Made by a program: the position numbers and the translations under genes. The notes beneath the pieces are model-generated. The model saw nothing but the letters and a program-made list of their open reading frames with translations, was not told the origin of the DNA and ran no database searches. This document shows positions 5,971-14,638 of a DNA stretch of 14,766 bases, one piece after another. The stretch's first letter is position 1. Every line of letters starts with the position of its first letter. This DNA is from Saonia sp964398035 (GTDB lineage Bacteria > Bacteroidota > Bacteroidia > Flavobacteriales > Flavobacteriaceae). Location: assembly GCA_964398035.1 (NCBI GenBank), contig CAYNLI010000075.1:1-14766 (forward strand). The letters are read 5' to 3'.

Positions 5971-5999
5971 AAGAAAAAGCCAACTTAAAAGTTGGCTTT
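5971..5999 (-). terminator. Rho-independent terminator of the M28 peptidase gene
   Basis: AAAGCCAAC (5999-5991 on the minus strand) and GTTGGCTTT (5984-5976) form a perfect 9-bp stem with a 6-base loop, followed on the minus strand by TTCTTTTTC. It starts 28 bases after the peptidase stop codon and separates that gene from dus, which reads the same way. Confidence 0.85.
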
Positions 6000-6027
6000 A
6001 ACAATACTATCTATAATAAGACCAGGT

Positions 6028-7248
6028 TTAAAACTTGATTTTCTTCTTTACAATTTCTCCATCCCTATCCACTGTTACTTCTGCGCTATCGCCTTCTTTA
6101 AAAACAGAAAGGGCTTTCATATAACTCATCATATCTATAACCGTACTATCCCCAAGCTGTATGACTATATCACCTTTTTTTAACCCTCCATTGAACGCTG
6201 GTCTATCTTCACTAACACCATCTATACGCATTCCCTTACCATCAAAAAGGTAATCTGGCATTACGCCCAATCCCACTTTAAAACGAGGAACTTCATCACT
6301 TTCATTCTTGGTTTTTCTAAACTGGAGTTTATCATTGTCATCTAATTCCCCAATGGTAGCAACGATAAAGTCGGTAATCATTTCCATACCTTCATAATTC
6401 AACTTTTCATAATCATCGGTAGGTTTGTGATAATCTTCATGCTGACCTGTAAAAAAATGCAATACAGGGATATCCTGAAGGTAAAATGAAGTATGGTCAG
6501 AAGGTCCTACGCCTGACTCTTTCAACACTAATTTAAACCCTGGGTTCAAGGAATTCAATACTTGTTTCCAAATAGGTGAAGTGCCTGTACCGCTTACAGA
6601 TAACGTTTTATCTTCTCTTAATCTCCCCACCATGTCCATATTGATCATGTAATTGGCTTTAGAAAGGTCAATTGTTGGGTTTTTTGCAAAATAGTTACTT
6701 CCCAAAAGACCTATTTCTTCTCCAGAAAAAGCCATGAACAAATAATTGTTTCCTTTTAATGTGTCCTTAAGTTTTTCTGCCAGTTTCAAAAGCACGCCTA
6801 CTCCACTTGCATTGTCATCCGCACCATTATGTATAGCTTCCCCAACATATAAAGAACCTTCACCGCCCATTCCCAAATGGTCATAATGCGCTCCTATGAT
6901 AATTGTATTTATTGCCTTGTTATCCACATATCCTATAACATTTCTGCCTGTTACAACACTATCACCCTCTTTTACAAATTGGGCCTTATCGTGTGGTCCC
7001 TTCTTGGGTTTAAATGTAAACGTTTGTAGGTATGTATTGTCCAAACCTTTAGGTAAAAGACCTATATTTTTCATTCGGTCTTGTATGTAGGTTGCAGCTT
7101 TTATTTCGTTTTCAGTACCTGTTTCCCTGCCCCCTAAATCATCTTTAGCCAAAAATGACACATCCTCTTTGATGCTCACTGGTGGTGTTTCTTTTTCTTT
7201 GCACGATAAAAAAATCAGAAAAAATCCAAAAAGAAATATCTTATTCAT
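6028..7248 (-). CDS. M28-family zinc peptidase lipoprotein with C-terminal PDZ domain, 406 aa
   Basis: A predicted di-zinc aminopeptidase anchored in the envelope. The signal peptide MNKIFLFGFFLIFLSC ends in a lipobox with Cys16, and the next residues, KEKET, are not the acidic surface-export signal. The peptidase domain covers about 26-320, with the full M28 set: His121 and Asp123 in GAHYDH, Asp145 in NGADDNASG, catalytic Glu177 and ligand Glu178 in SGEEIGLLGS, Asp205 in INMDMVGR, and His294 in EDYHKPTDD. A protease-associated domain is absent or very short. Residues about 324-406 (VGLGVMPDY...GVSEDRPAFNGGLKKGDIVIQLGD) form a PDZ domain that may bind substrate C-termini or a partner. The gene is divergent from a beta-propeller lipoprotein gene across 38 bases, which suggests joint regulation. 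The substrate is unknown. Confidence 0.93.
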   Translation of the reverse strand: MNKIFLFGFFLIFLSCKEKETPPVSIKEDVSFLAKDDLGGRETGTENEIKAATYIQDRMKNIGLLPKGLDNTYLQTFTFKPKKGPHDKAQFVKEGDSVVTGRNVIGYVDNKAINTIIIGAHYDHLGMGGEGSLYVGEAIHNGADDNASGVGVLLKLAEKLKDTLKGNNYLFMAFSGEEIGLLGSNYFAKNPTIDLSKANYMINMDMVGRLREDKTLSVSGTGTSPIWKQVLNSLNPGFKLVLKESGVGPSDHTSFYLQDIPVLHFFTGQHEDYHKPTDDYEKLNYEGMEMITDFIVATIGELDDNDKLQFRKTKNESDEVPRFKVGLGVMPDYLFDGKGMRIDGVSEDRPAFNGGLKKGDIVIQLGDSTVIDMMSYMKALSVFKEGDSAEVTVDRDGEIVKKKIKF

Positions 7249-7286
7249 AACGTTAAAAGTTAATTTTACATAAAAATAAGCATCTT
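7249..7286. promoter_or_regulatory. compact divergent promoter region between two lipoprotein genes
   Basis: The 38-base gap holds a near-consensus -7 element in each direction. TAATTTTA (7261-7268) faces the beta-propeller gene, 18 bases before its ATG. TATTTTTA (7278-7271 on the minus strand) faces the peptidase gene, 22 bases before its ATG. Each misses the final G of TAnnTTTG. The -33 regions would fall inside the opposite gene's leader, so the two promoters probably affect each other. Confidence 0.4.
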
Positions 7287-8393
7287 ATGAGAAAATTCTC
7301 TTTTCTTTTTTTAGTTATTCTTTTTTTTAACTGTAAACAAGAGCAGAAAAAGAAATCCGTTGTAGAAGAAAATGTAATTGCAATAGAAACAACATCTGAT
7401 TCTTTAATATATCCTGAAGAAGTTCATTTTAAATCTTTACAACAAATAACTTTTGGCGGAGACAATGCTGAAGCTTATTGGAGTTTTGATGACAAAAAAA
7501 TCATTTTTCAATCCAATAATACAAATTGGGGCCTTGAATGTGATCAAATGTTCTTAATGAACGTTGGTGAAACTTTTGAAAATACAACCCCTCCCATGGT
7601 AAGTACGGGAATGGGCAGAACAACTTGTTCGTATTTTTTACCGGACAATAAACATATAATTTACGCTTCAACACATTTGGTGGACAAAGAATGTCCTGAA
7701 GTTCCACTTCGGAAAAATGGTAAATATGTATGGCCTGTTTATGATTCTTTTGACATTTTTGTGGCAGATTTAGAGGGAAATATAACCCAGCAACTTACTC
7801 ATGAAACTGGTTATGATGCAGAACCAACCATCTCCCCAAAAGGCGATAAGATTGTATTCACTTCTATGCGAAGTGGCGACCTAGAATTATATACCATGAA
7901 TTTGGATGGTAGCGATGTGACCCAAATAACAGATTATCTTGGTTATGATGGTGGTGCTTTTTTCTCTCCTGATGGTTCTAAAATAATTTTTAGGGCTTCT
8001 AGACCAGAAACTGAAGAGGAAATTGCCGAATACAAAGAGCTCCTGTCCCAAGGTTTGGTACAACCTACAGAAATGGAACTTTTTATCTGTGATGCAAATG
8101 GGGATAACCTTAAGCAATTAACTTATTTGGGCAATGCTAATTGGAGTCCATTTTTTCATCCGTCCGGTGAAAAAATTCTTTTTTCCAGCAATTATGAATC
8201 TGAACGTGGATTCCCTTTTAACCTTTATTTAATTGATATTGATGGTAAAAACTTGGAACGGGTGACCCATGGTGAAACTTTTGATGCCTTTCCTGTTTTC
8301 TCTAACGATGGTAAAAAATTGGTGTTTTCTAGTAATCGGAATAATGGTGGCACTAGGGATACAAATCTTTTTATTGCAGAATGGGAAAATTAG
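7287..8393 (+). CDS. TolB-like PD40 beta-propeller lipoprotein, 368 aa
   Basis: A periplasmic or outer-membrane-anchored propeller protein. The signal peptide MRKFSFLFLVILFFNC has a lipobox with Cys16. Five or six WD40-like PD40 blades follow, each with an S/P-x-D/K-G-x-K/I-I/L-x-F-x-S pattern: WSFDDKKIIFQS (65-76), FLPDNKHIIYAS (117-128), ISPKGDKIVFTS (172-183), FSPDGSKIIFRA (216-227), FHPSGEKILFSS (270-281) and FSNDGKKLVFSS (308-319). Lines such as ELYTMNLDGSDVTQIT are the classical TolB repeat. Such propellers usually bind proteins or peptides rather than catalyse; no peptidase catalytic domain is attached. The divergent M28 peptidase gene suggests, but does not prove, that the two act on the same substrate. 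The gene ends only four bases from the convergent barrel gene. Confidence 0.9.
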   Translation: MRKFSFLFLVILFFNCKQEQKKKSVVEENVIAIETTSDSLIYPEEVHFKSLQQITFGGDNAEAYWSFDDKKIIFQSNNTNWGLECDQMFLMNVGETFENTTPPMVSTGMGRTTCSYFLPDNKHIIYASTHLVDKECPEVPLRKNGKYVWPVYDSFDIFVADLEGNITQQLTHETGYDAEPTISPKGDKIVFTSMRSGDLELYTMNLDGSDVTQITDYLGYDGGAFFSPDGSKIIFRASRPETEEEIAEYKELLSQGLVQPTEMELFICDANGDNLKQLTYLGNANWSPFFHPSGEKILFSSNYESERGFPFNLYLIDIDGKNLERVTHGETFDAFPVFSNDGKKLVFSSNRNNGGTRDTNLFIAEWEN

Positions 8394-8397
8394 GTTG

Positions 8398-10812
8398 TTA
8401 TAACCTATCTCTTTCATTTTTGTCAATGTCCCTTTCATTATCGCTCAGTTTAAAGTTCCCAAACTTGTAGGTAAAGCCAAAGCGGACATATTGCCATTCC
8501 GATTTGGGTGAGTAGGAATTGTTCTGATTTAAATATTTAGAAACATATTCTGTATTGACCTTGTTTAATATGTCTTCTATTGATAAAGAAATACTCGCTC
8601 TATTTTTCCAAAGTGTTTTTCTTAATCCAAACGTAAGGTCAGTAGTCGAGCCCTGCACATAAGATCCCGAAATAAAATCAGTAAAATGCAAAAAACTAAG
8701 TTCCCCTGTAAATGTTCCATCTTTTGACAATGTTATATAATTTGCCAATTGAAAATACAGTCCTTCTACTTTATTGGTATACGGCACGTTGTTTGTTTCA
8801 GCTGCCATAAACGTTTCGTCCTCATAGAACAGTGAAGTATAGGCATACAAATACCAATTTTTCAATATAGATTTACTTATGGTGAAGTCCAATCCGTAAG
8901 AAATACTTTCAAGAACATTCTGGTTTAATGAGTGAAAGGTTTGGGTTTGATTGTCTTGAAAACTAAGCCTACTGATATCATTGCCATTATCATTATAATA
9001 TAGTGCAAAAAAATAATCCCCTTTTAACGTATACCCAAGTTTAAATTTATGTGCAAAGCTTGGTTGAAGATTTGGATTGCCCGTTGTATAATCGTTTTCA
9101 TAAAGAAAATACCTAAAAGGGTTTAAATCATCATATCTTGGTCTGGTCAATTTTCTACTATAATCAAAAGAAAAACTGTGGCTCTCAGAAGCCGTATATA
9201 ATATATAAGCACTTGGGAACAATTCAAAATATTGCTGGGTATTGGTTGTATTTAAGGTTAAAGATTTTCCTTTTGCATCTGTATATTCTCCACGAACTCC
9301 TGCCTTTAATGTCCATTTTTCCCAATTTTTTAGAATACTTGCATATCCTGCAAAAACAGATTCATCATACTCAAAATTATCAGAAAGATTGGGATCAAGT
9401 GTTTGGGTGGCGCCTAAAACATTAAAAAAAACGATTCCGCTTGTTGATTGTATTACCGAAGCTTTTGCTCCAGTTTCAAAAACGGCACCGCCAATAGGAG
9501 TTGTATAATCCATTTGGCCCGTCATAATTTCTATATCCTGAGCAGAATCTGTATAAAAACTGTTGTTCCTTAGAAAACTATCCACAGGGTCAAAATAATC
9601 TGTAGAAACCCCTTGTGTTTGCACTTCATCATAAGTAGTAAAATGCCCATTTAGGCTTAACGATGCCCCTTCTTTTTTAAAATTATGCTTATAGGTCAAA
9701 TCAAACGCTAAATTTTTAGTGTCGTTCTCTAAATTGCTATTTGTCATTAAGACTGAGTCCAACTGCCTTTGCCCATTATATGCCTGACCATATAAATTGT
9801 TTGTAAACGTCTTGTTCGGGAAATATGATAAATTGGAGGTAAAATTGATGGTGTTTTTATCATTTATATCGTAGTCTAAAATAACATTGGCGTTGTGCCC
9901 CAAAGACCTAGTCACTTTATTGTAATCTGTATCCCATATAGAAAATACAGTATTGTTGTTGTCAATATAATTAATAGTGCTGTATGTTCTTTTATTTACC
10001 TTTCTTGGACTTATGCTATAGTTTGCAAAAACATTTAGGTTTTTTGTTTTTAAATAATGGCTAGTGCCTATATTGTATTTTGGGAAAACGGCCTGAGTAT
10101 AGTTACCATTAATACTTCCTTTGTAGCCTGGTACTACATTTTTACTCGTTATAATGTTTAATATTGGTCCTCCTTCAGCATCATAACGTGCTGGAGGGGT
10201 CTGAATAACTTCTACCGACTTAATATTTACACCAGAAAAACCTTCCAATAAATCTTTTATCTCAGATTGTGACAATTGTACTTTTCGGTCATTAAGGTAT
10301 ATGCTAGGAGTTTGGCTTCCTATCTGTAACTGATCCTGAACCATGATAACTCCTGGTGTACTTCTTAATATGTCCCAAGCACTCCCTCCTGAGACAACCG
10401 TGTTTTCAACATTAAAAACCACTCGATCTACTTTTCGTTCTATGGTTGGTTTTTTTGCCACTACCACTACCTCTTCCAAACTTTCTACATTTTCTTCAAT
10501 AATCAAGGTGCCCATTTTAATATCCTGTTGAACATCAATGGCGGTAAGTTTAGATGTTTGTCCTATATAACTTGTGCTAATCCAATATAATGAAGGTGAC
10601 ACACCGTTAATACTAAAAAAACCTTGCTCATTGGCAGAAGCTCCTTTAACTACAGTTGAATCTGATATAAGAAGTAAAAAAACATTGGCAAAGGGAATAG
10701 GGTCATTGACACCATCCTTAACAAATCCACTAACTTGATAGTCTTGAGCAGATAAGCTTAAGGTGTTGATGAAACATAATATCAATATGAGATATAGGTT
10801 TTTCATCTTCAA
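8398..10812 (-). CDS. TonB-receptor-like outer-membrane beta-barrel protein, 804 aa
   Basis: An outer-membrane protein of the CarboxypepD_reg / plug / OMP_b-brl_3 layout common in Bacteroidota. A signal peptide (about residues 1-22, ending SLSA before QDYQV) is followed by a carboxypeptidase-regulatory-like beta sandwich (about 25-105: VSGFVKDGVNDPIPFANVFLL). Next come a linker EEVVVVAKK, a plug-like domain (about 125-230: WDILRSTPGVIM, SVEVIQTPPARYDAEGGPILNI), then repeated amphipathic strands to the end. The last strand, RFGFTYKFGNFKL, is followed by a charged tail SDNERDIDKNERDRL. No SusD-like partner or TonB gene is adjacent, so it is not a typical glycan-uptake pair and the ligand is unknown. 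The start could be ATG 10812 or the in-frame ATG 10806. It is convergent with the propeller gene, with four bases between. Confidence 0.88.
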   Translation of the reverse strand: MKMKNLYLILILCFINTLSLSAQDYQVSGFVKDGVNDPIPFANVFLLLISDSTVVKGASANEQGFFSINGVSPSLYWISTSYIGQTSKLTAIDVQQDIKMGTLIIEENVESLEEVVVVAKKPTIERKVDRVVFNVENTVVSGGSAWDILRSTPGVIMVQDQLQIGSQTPSIYLNDRKVQLSQSEIKDLLEGFSGVNIKSVEVIQTPPARYDAEGGPILNIITSKNVVPGYKGSINGNYTQAVFPKYNIGTSHYLKTKNLNVFANYSISPRKVNKRTYSTINYIDNNNTVFSIWDTDYNKVTRSLGHNANVILDYDINDKNTINFTSNLSYFPNKTFTNNLYGQAYNGQRQLDSVLMTNSNLENDTKNLAFDLTYKHNFKKEGASLSLNGHFTTYDEVQTQGVSTDYFDPVDSFLRNNSFYTDSAQDIEIMTGQMDYTTPIGGAVFETGAKASVIQSTSGIVFFNVLGATQTLDPNLSDNFEYDESVFAGYASILKNWEKWTLKAGVRGEYTDAKGKSLTLNTTNTQQYFELFPSAYILYTASESHSFSFDYSRKLTRPRYDDLNPFRYFLYENDYTTGNPNLQPSFAHKFKLGYTLKGDYFFALYYNDNGNDISRLSFQDNQTQTFHSLNQNVLESISYGLDFTISKSILKNWYLYAYTSLFYEDETFMAAETNNVPYTNKVEGLYFQLANYITLSKDGTFTGELSFLHFTDFISGSYVQGSTTDLTFGLRKTLWKNRASISLSIEDILNKVNTEYVSKYLNQNNSYSPKSEWQYVRFGFTYKFGNFKLSDNERDIDKNERDRL

Positions 10813-10829
10813 TCTGGGGGTTGAACCTC

Positions 10830-10837
10830 CAAATCTA
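10830..10837 (-). promoter_or_regulatory. TAnnTTTG -7 element of the outer-membrane barrel gene
   Basis: The minus strand reads TAGATTTG, a perfect -7 consensus match, 17 bases before the ATG at 10812. The nearest upstream TTG lies about 24 bases away, a little too far, so the promoter is probable but not perfect. Confidence 0.5.
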
Positions 10838-10954
10838 AGAAAATATTTAACTTTTTTTTTACAAAATGTGTAATATTTAAATACTTATACTGTACTAACA
10901 TTATAATTTTCTCCTTATTTATTCAAATCCACAACCTATGGAGGGCAAATAAAT

Positions 10955-10962
10955 TATATTTG
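10955..10962 (+). promoter_or_regulatory. TAnnTTTG -7 element of lepA
   Basis: TATATTTG matches the Bacteroidota -7 consensus and lies 44 bases before the lepA ATG. I see no TTG at the expected -33 distance. Initiation near 10969 would give a leader of roughly 38 bases. Confidence 0.5.
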
Positions 10963-10972
10963 CAGTTGCTTC

Positions 10973-10990
10973 TATTTGTTCAAACAAATA
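10973..10990 (+). repeat. 18-bp inverted repeat in the lepA leader
   Basis: TATTTGTT (10973-10980) and AACAAATA (10983-10990) are perfect complements around a two-base centre. The repeat lies between the -7 element and the lepA start, just after the expected transcription start. It could be an operator or a cruciform; a two-base loop is too tight for the outer stem alone to form a standard RNA hairpin, though opening inner pairs would allow one. Confidence 0.5.
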
Positions 10991-11006
10991 TGTTGGTGAA
11001 AATTAT

Positions 11007-12803
11007 ATGAAAAAAATCAGAAACTTCTGTATTATAGCCCATATTGACCATGGGAAAAGCACATTAGCTGATAGGCTATTGGAGTTTACCGGTTCAGTAA
11101 CCGACCGGGAAAAACAAGATCAATTGTTAGACAGCATGGATTTGGAGCGGGAGCGTGGTATTACCATAAAAAGCCATGCCGTACAAATGGAATATACTTT
11201 TGAAGGCGAAGAATATATTTTAAATTTAATAGACACCCCGGGCCATGTAGATTTCTCTTATGAGGTTTCTAGATCCATTGCAGCTTGTGAGGGTGCACTT
11301 TTGGTGGTTGATGCCGCACAGAGTATCCAGGCACAAACTATAAGTAACCTTTATTTGGCTTTGGAAAATGATTTGGAGATTATTCCTGTATTGAACAAAA
11401 TTGACCTTCCCAGTGCAAACCCAGAAGAGGTAATAGATGATATTGTAGATCTTTTGGGCTGTAAGCCAGAAGATGTTATTCCCGCCAGCGCCAAAACCGG
11501 TATTGGCATTAAAGAAATATTGGCCGCTGTTATAGAACAAATTCCCGCACCTAAGGGAAATCTTGATGAACCATTGCAAGCACTTATATTTGACTCGGTC
11601 TACAACACTTTTAGAGGTGTGGAAACCTATTTTAAGGTTATTAATGGTGAAATTAAAAAAGGGCAAAAAATAAAATTTGTCGCTACTGGTAAAACCTATT
11701 TTGCGGATGAAGTAGGCACATTAAAACTTCAACAAGTTCCTAAACAAAGTATAAAAGCGGGAGATGTTGGGTATCTTATTACAGGAATAAAAGATGCCAG
11801 AGAAGTAAAAGTAGGGGATACCATTACAGATGCAATTAACCCAACAAGTAATGCCATTTCTGGTTTTGAAGATGTAAAACCTATGGTATTTGCTGGTATT
11901 TACCCCGTTGATACCGAAGACTTTGAAGAATTGCGTTCTTCCATGGAAAAGCTACAGCTAAATGATGCCTCTTTGGTTTTTCAACCAGAAAGCAGTGCGG
12001 CCCTTGGGTTTGGTTTTCGTTGTGGGTTTTTGGGAATGTTGCACATGGAAATTATTCAGGAAAGATTGGAGCGGGAATTTAACATGACCGTAATAACCAC
12101 CGTACCCAATGTAAGTTACCATGCCTTTACACGAAAAGACCCTGATAAACCATTAATTGTAAATAACCCCTCTGATTTACCAGACCCATCTACCGTAGAT
12201 CATATAGAGGAACCTTTCATAAAGGCCACAATCATAACCAAAGCTGACTATGTGGGCAATGTAATGTCTCTTTGTATTGAAAAAAGAGGCCTTATTACAA
12301 ACCAAACATACCTAACTACTGAACGTGTAGAACTTACGTTTGATATGCCTCTCGCCGAGATTGTTTTTGATTTTTACGATCGCTTAAAAACAGTTTCTAA
12401 AGGATACGCCTCTTTTGATTATACCCCAATTGGTATGAGGCCTTCCAAGTTGGTGCGATTGGATATTTTATTGAATGCCCAGCCCGTTGATGCACTTTCT
12501 GCCTTGATCCATGCAGATAACGCCGCCAACATAGGTAAAAAAATGTGTGAAAAACTAAAAGAACTTATTCCAAGACAGCAGTTTGACATTCCTATCCAAG
12601 CTGCCATTGGGGCAAAAATCATTTCTAGGGAAACTATAAAAGCATTGCGAAAAGATGTGACCGCAAAATGTTATGGGGGTGATATTTCCCGTAAGCGAAA
12701 ATTATTGGAAAAGCAGAAAAAAGGAAAGAAACGTATGCGCCAAGTAGGAAATGTAGAAATTCCACAGCAGGCATTTATGGCCGTTTTAAAGTTGAATGAC
12801 TAA
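11007..12803 (+). CDS. lepA: elongation factor 4 (LepA), ribosome-associated GTPase
   Basis: A translational GTPase that acts on ribosomes during initiation or stalled elongation; it can back-translocate tRNAs in vitro. The 598-residue length is standard. The G domain has AHIDHGKST (11-19), the switch I RERGITIKS (48-56), DTPGH (76-80), NKID (130-133) and SAKTG. It is followed by EF-G-like domains II, III and V. The unique LepA C-terminal domain is intact, with TAKCYGGDISRKRKLLEKQK and the basic KKGKKRMRQVGNVEIPQQAF near the end. No domain IV is present, as expected. ATG at 11007 gives the standard MKKIRNFCIIAHIDHGKST opening. The usual signal peptidase partner lepB is not adjacent, so the gene is probably transcribed alone. 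Its stop overlaps the convergent antiporter stop by four bases. Confidence 0.97.
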   Translation: MKKIRNFCIIAHIDHGKSTLADRLLEFTGSVTDREKQDQLLDSMDLERERGITIKSHAVQMEYTFEGEEYILNLIDTPGHVDFSYEVSRSIAACEGALLVVDAAQSIQAQTISNLYLALENDLEIIPVLNKIDLPSANPEEVIDDIVDLLGCKPEDVIPASAKTGIGIKEILAAVIEQIPAPKGNLDEPLQALIFDSVYNTFRGVETYFKVINGEIKKGQKIKFVATGKTYFADEVGTLKLQQVPKQSIKAGDVGYLITGIKDAREVKVGDTITDAINPTSNAISGFEDVKPMVFAGIYPVDTEDFEELRSSMEKLQLNDASLVFQPESSAALGFGFRCGFLGMLHMEIIQERLEREFNMTVITTVPNVSYHAFTRKDPDKPLIVNNPSDLPDPSTVDHIEEPFIKATIITKADYVGNVMSLCIEKRGLITNQTYLTTERVELTFDMPLAEIVFDFYDRLKTVSKGYASFDYTPIGMRPSKLVRLDILLNAQPVDALSALIHADNAANIGKKMCEKLKELIPRQQFDIPIQAAIGAKIISRETIKALRKDVTAKCYGGDISRKRKLLEKQKKGKKRMRQVGNVEIPQQAFMAVLKLND

Positions 12804-14638
12804 TTGGTGTTTTCTTGCATATCAAACATTTTACCAAGGTAAACCAGTTTGTGGCCTTCATCAATATCATTGAATTCTTTACTATAAGAAGAAATTATTT
12901 TTAACGCTCCATCTGGGGCTTTAAGGAATATGGGGACAATATCATCATCAATTTTAGTGGTTTCAATCAAGGCATCATAATGGTTCTTATCATTGATGTT
13001 TATTTCATTGATTGCAGGGTATTTTCTTATGGCCTCAATCAGTTTGATAAAATCGTCCGTATGTGAAAAAAGACCTTCTCTTGGATTGTTTTCTGGGTCG
13101 TTCATTTCATCTGCATTTATCAAACGAAAAGAACCGTTCTCCCCAAACTGTTTTTTAAATTTATCAATGGCGTACTTGTTAATATCTGTGTTTTCTGTCA
13201 ATGCCATTAAGTAGCCAACATCGCTCAATTCAATATCATCAGTAAGTGTTTCAGAATAAATATCGGCCGTCATTGCCTCCAGGCCCATTTTTTTTGCTTT
13301 TTCTATATTCTTTTGGTTACTGTCTATCAACACCACATGACGATTGTTCTTTTCCAAATAACTCCCTATCAACCTTGATACTTTAGAGGCACCGATAATA
13401 AGTATTCCGTTAGATTTGTTTAGAAATACCCCAACTAATTTCGCGAACATTCTTGCTGTCGTAGCATTGAGCAACACCGTGCCCAATACAATCATAAAAA
13501 CCAAAGGGGTAATGTACTCTGCTCCAGACTCTCCCTTTGCGAGAAGCTTTGATCCAAAAAGAGAAGCAATACCAGCGGCCACAATCCCTCTTGGACCCAC
13601 CCAACCAATAAACAATTTTTCTTTTAATTTTAAATTGGACCCCCTTGTACTTATAAAAACACCTAATGGACGTATTAAAAACACAATGACTGCAAAAAGT
13701 GATACGGTTTTCCAATTGTAAATTAATTCTAAATCGGCAATATTAATATTTGCTGCCAATAGAATAAATAGGATTGAAATCAACAAAACACTGAGTGACT
13801 CTTTAAAATAGAGCAGTTCCTTTATATTGGGCAGGTTTATATTCCCCAAAACCATACCCATGACTACAACGGCCAAAAGGCCAGATTCATGTGCAAATAC
13901 ATCAGACAATACAAATACAAGCAATACCACGGACAAAGAAGCGACGTTCAATAAATAATGTGGAATCAATTTCTTTTTTATGGAAAAAGCCAAGGCGTGT
14001 GCAAAAGTAAATCCGAAGGTTGTTCCAAAAAGTAAAATCTTACCAAACTCGACTAATGCTGTTTGAGTAAATGCTTCTCCTTCACCCACACTTATAAATT
14101 CATACACCAAAACCGCAACCAATGCTCCTATGGGGTCTATTAAAATTCCTTCCCATTTTAAAACAGTGGACACATCTTTCTTTAGTGGTATATTTCTTAG
14201 AATAGGTGTAATTACAGTTGGACCAGTAACAATAATCAAAGCTGAAAAAAGAAAGCTAATTTGCCAATTTAGACCAAAAATATAGTGGGCAGCAACCCCA
14301 GCGCCAAAAAAAGTAATTAAACTACCAATAGTAATCAACTTGGTAATAACAGGGCCTACATTTTTTATTTCAGAACGTTTGAGGGTCAATCCGCCTTCAA
14401 AAAGAATAATACTAATGGCAAGTGATACAAAATAGTAAAGTCCATCTCCTGGGAAAAGTCCTTTTTTTCCGTTCCATATGGGTTCTATCAGTTTAGCGCC
14501 GTCTTCTGTATATAATGTAGCTATTGGACCTACTAACAAGCCTATTAAAAGTAAGGGTAGTATGGCGGGTAATTTTAACCTCCACGCCACCCATTGGGCA
14601 ATAATTCCAAATATTATAATTCCCGCTAGCTCTAGCAT
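12800..14638 (-). CDS. CPA1-type cation:proton antiporter with C-terminal RCK/TrkA-N region, 612 aa
   Basis: A predicted inner-membrane Na+(or K+)/H+ antiporter. Residues about 1-405 form twelve or thirteen membrane segments of the NhaP/CPA1 fold. The unwound-helix motif TGPTVITPIL (138-147) and the ion-site motif EGILIDPIGA with Asp168 are present, as is GWVGPRGIVAAG (345-356). From about 411 the protein continues into a cytoplasmic TrkA-N-like Rossmann domain (GILIIGASKV...HVVLIDS with Asp439, then MTADIYSE), and a poorly conserved tail to 612. RCK domains gate transport by binding nucleotides. Here the normal GxGxxG is Gly416-Ala-Ser-Lys-Val-Ser421, so nucleotide binding may be changed. 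Ion preference cannot be read from the sequence. The start is ATG at 14638. I see no consensus promoter in the 128 bases upstream. Confidence 0.92.
   Translation of the reverse strand: MLELAGIIIFGIIAQWVAWRLKLPAILPLLLIGLLVGPIATLYTEDGAKLIEPIWNGKKGLFPGDGLYYFVSLAISIILFEGGLTLKRSEIKNVGPVITKLITIGSLITFFGAGVAAHYIFGLNWQISFLFSALIIVTGPTVITPILRNIPLKKDVSTVLKWEGILIDPIGALVAVLVYEFISVGEGEAFTQTALVEFGKILLFGTTFGFTFAHALAFSIKKKLIPHYLLNVASLSVVLLVFVLSDVFAHESGLLAVVVMGMVLGNINLPNIKELLYFKESLSVLLISILFILLAANINIADLELIYNWKTVSLFAVIVFLIRPLGVFISTRGSNLKLKEKLFIGWVGPRGIVAAGIASLFGSKLLAKGESGAEYITPLVFMIVLGTVLLNATTARMFAKLVGVFLNKSNGILIIGASKVSRLIGSYLEKNNRHVVLIDSNQKNIEKAKKMGLEAMTADIYSETLTDDIELSDVGYLMALTENTDINKYAIDKFKKQFGENGSFRLINADEMNDPENNPREGLFSHTDDFIKLIEAIRKYPAINEININDKNHYDALIETTKIDDDIVPIFLKAPDGALKIISSYSKEFNDIDEGHKLVYLGKMFDMQENTN

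Noticed and set aside
8392..8406. AGGTT/AACCT hairpin at the convergent propeller and barrel stops
   Set aside because: Only 5 bp of stem and no T tract on either side; not enough for a terminator call.
8398..10812. SusC-type glycan uptake system
   Set aside because: The barrel is of the OMP_b-brl_3 type and there is no SusD-like gene, glycosidase or sensor beside it.
11226..11666. 146-codon open frame on the strand opposite lepA
   Set aside because: It lies wholly inside the conserved GTPase domain of lepA and looks like a translation shadow.
13410..13721. Overlapping 101-codon open frames on both strands inside the antiporter gene
   Set aside because: The antiporter frame carries clear family motifs throughout; the others have none.
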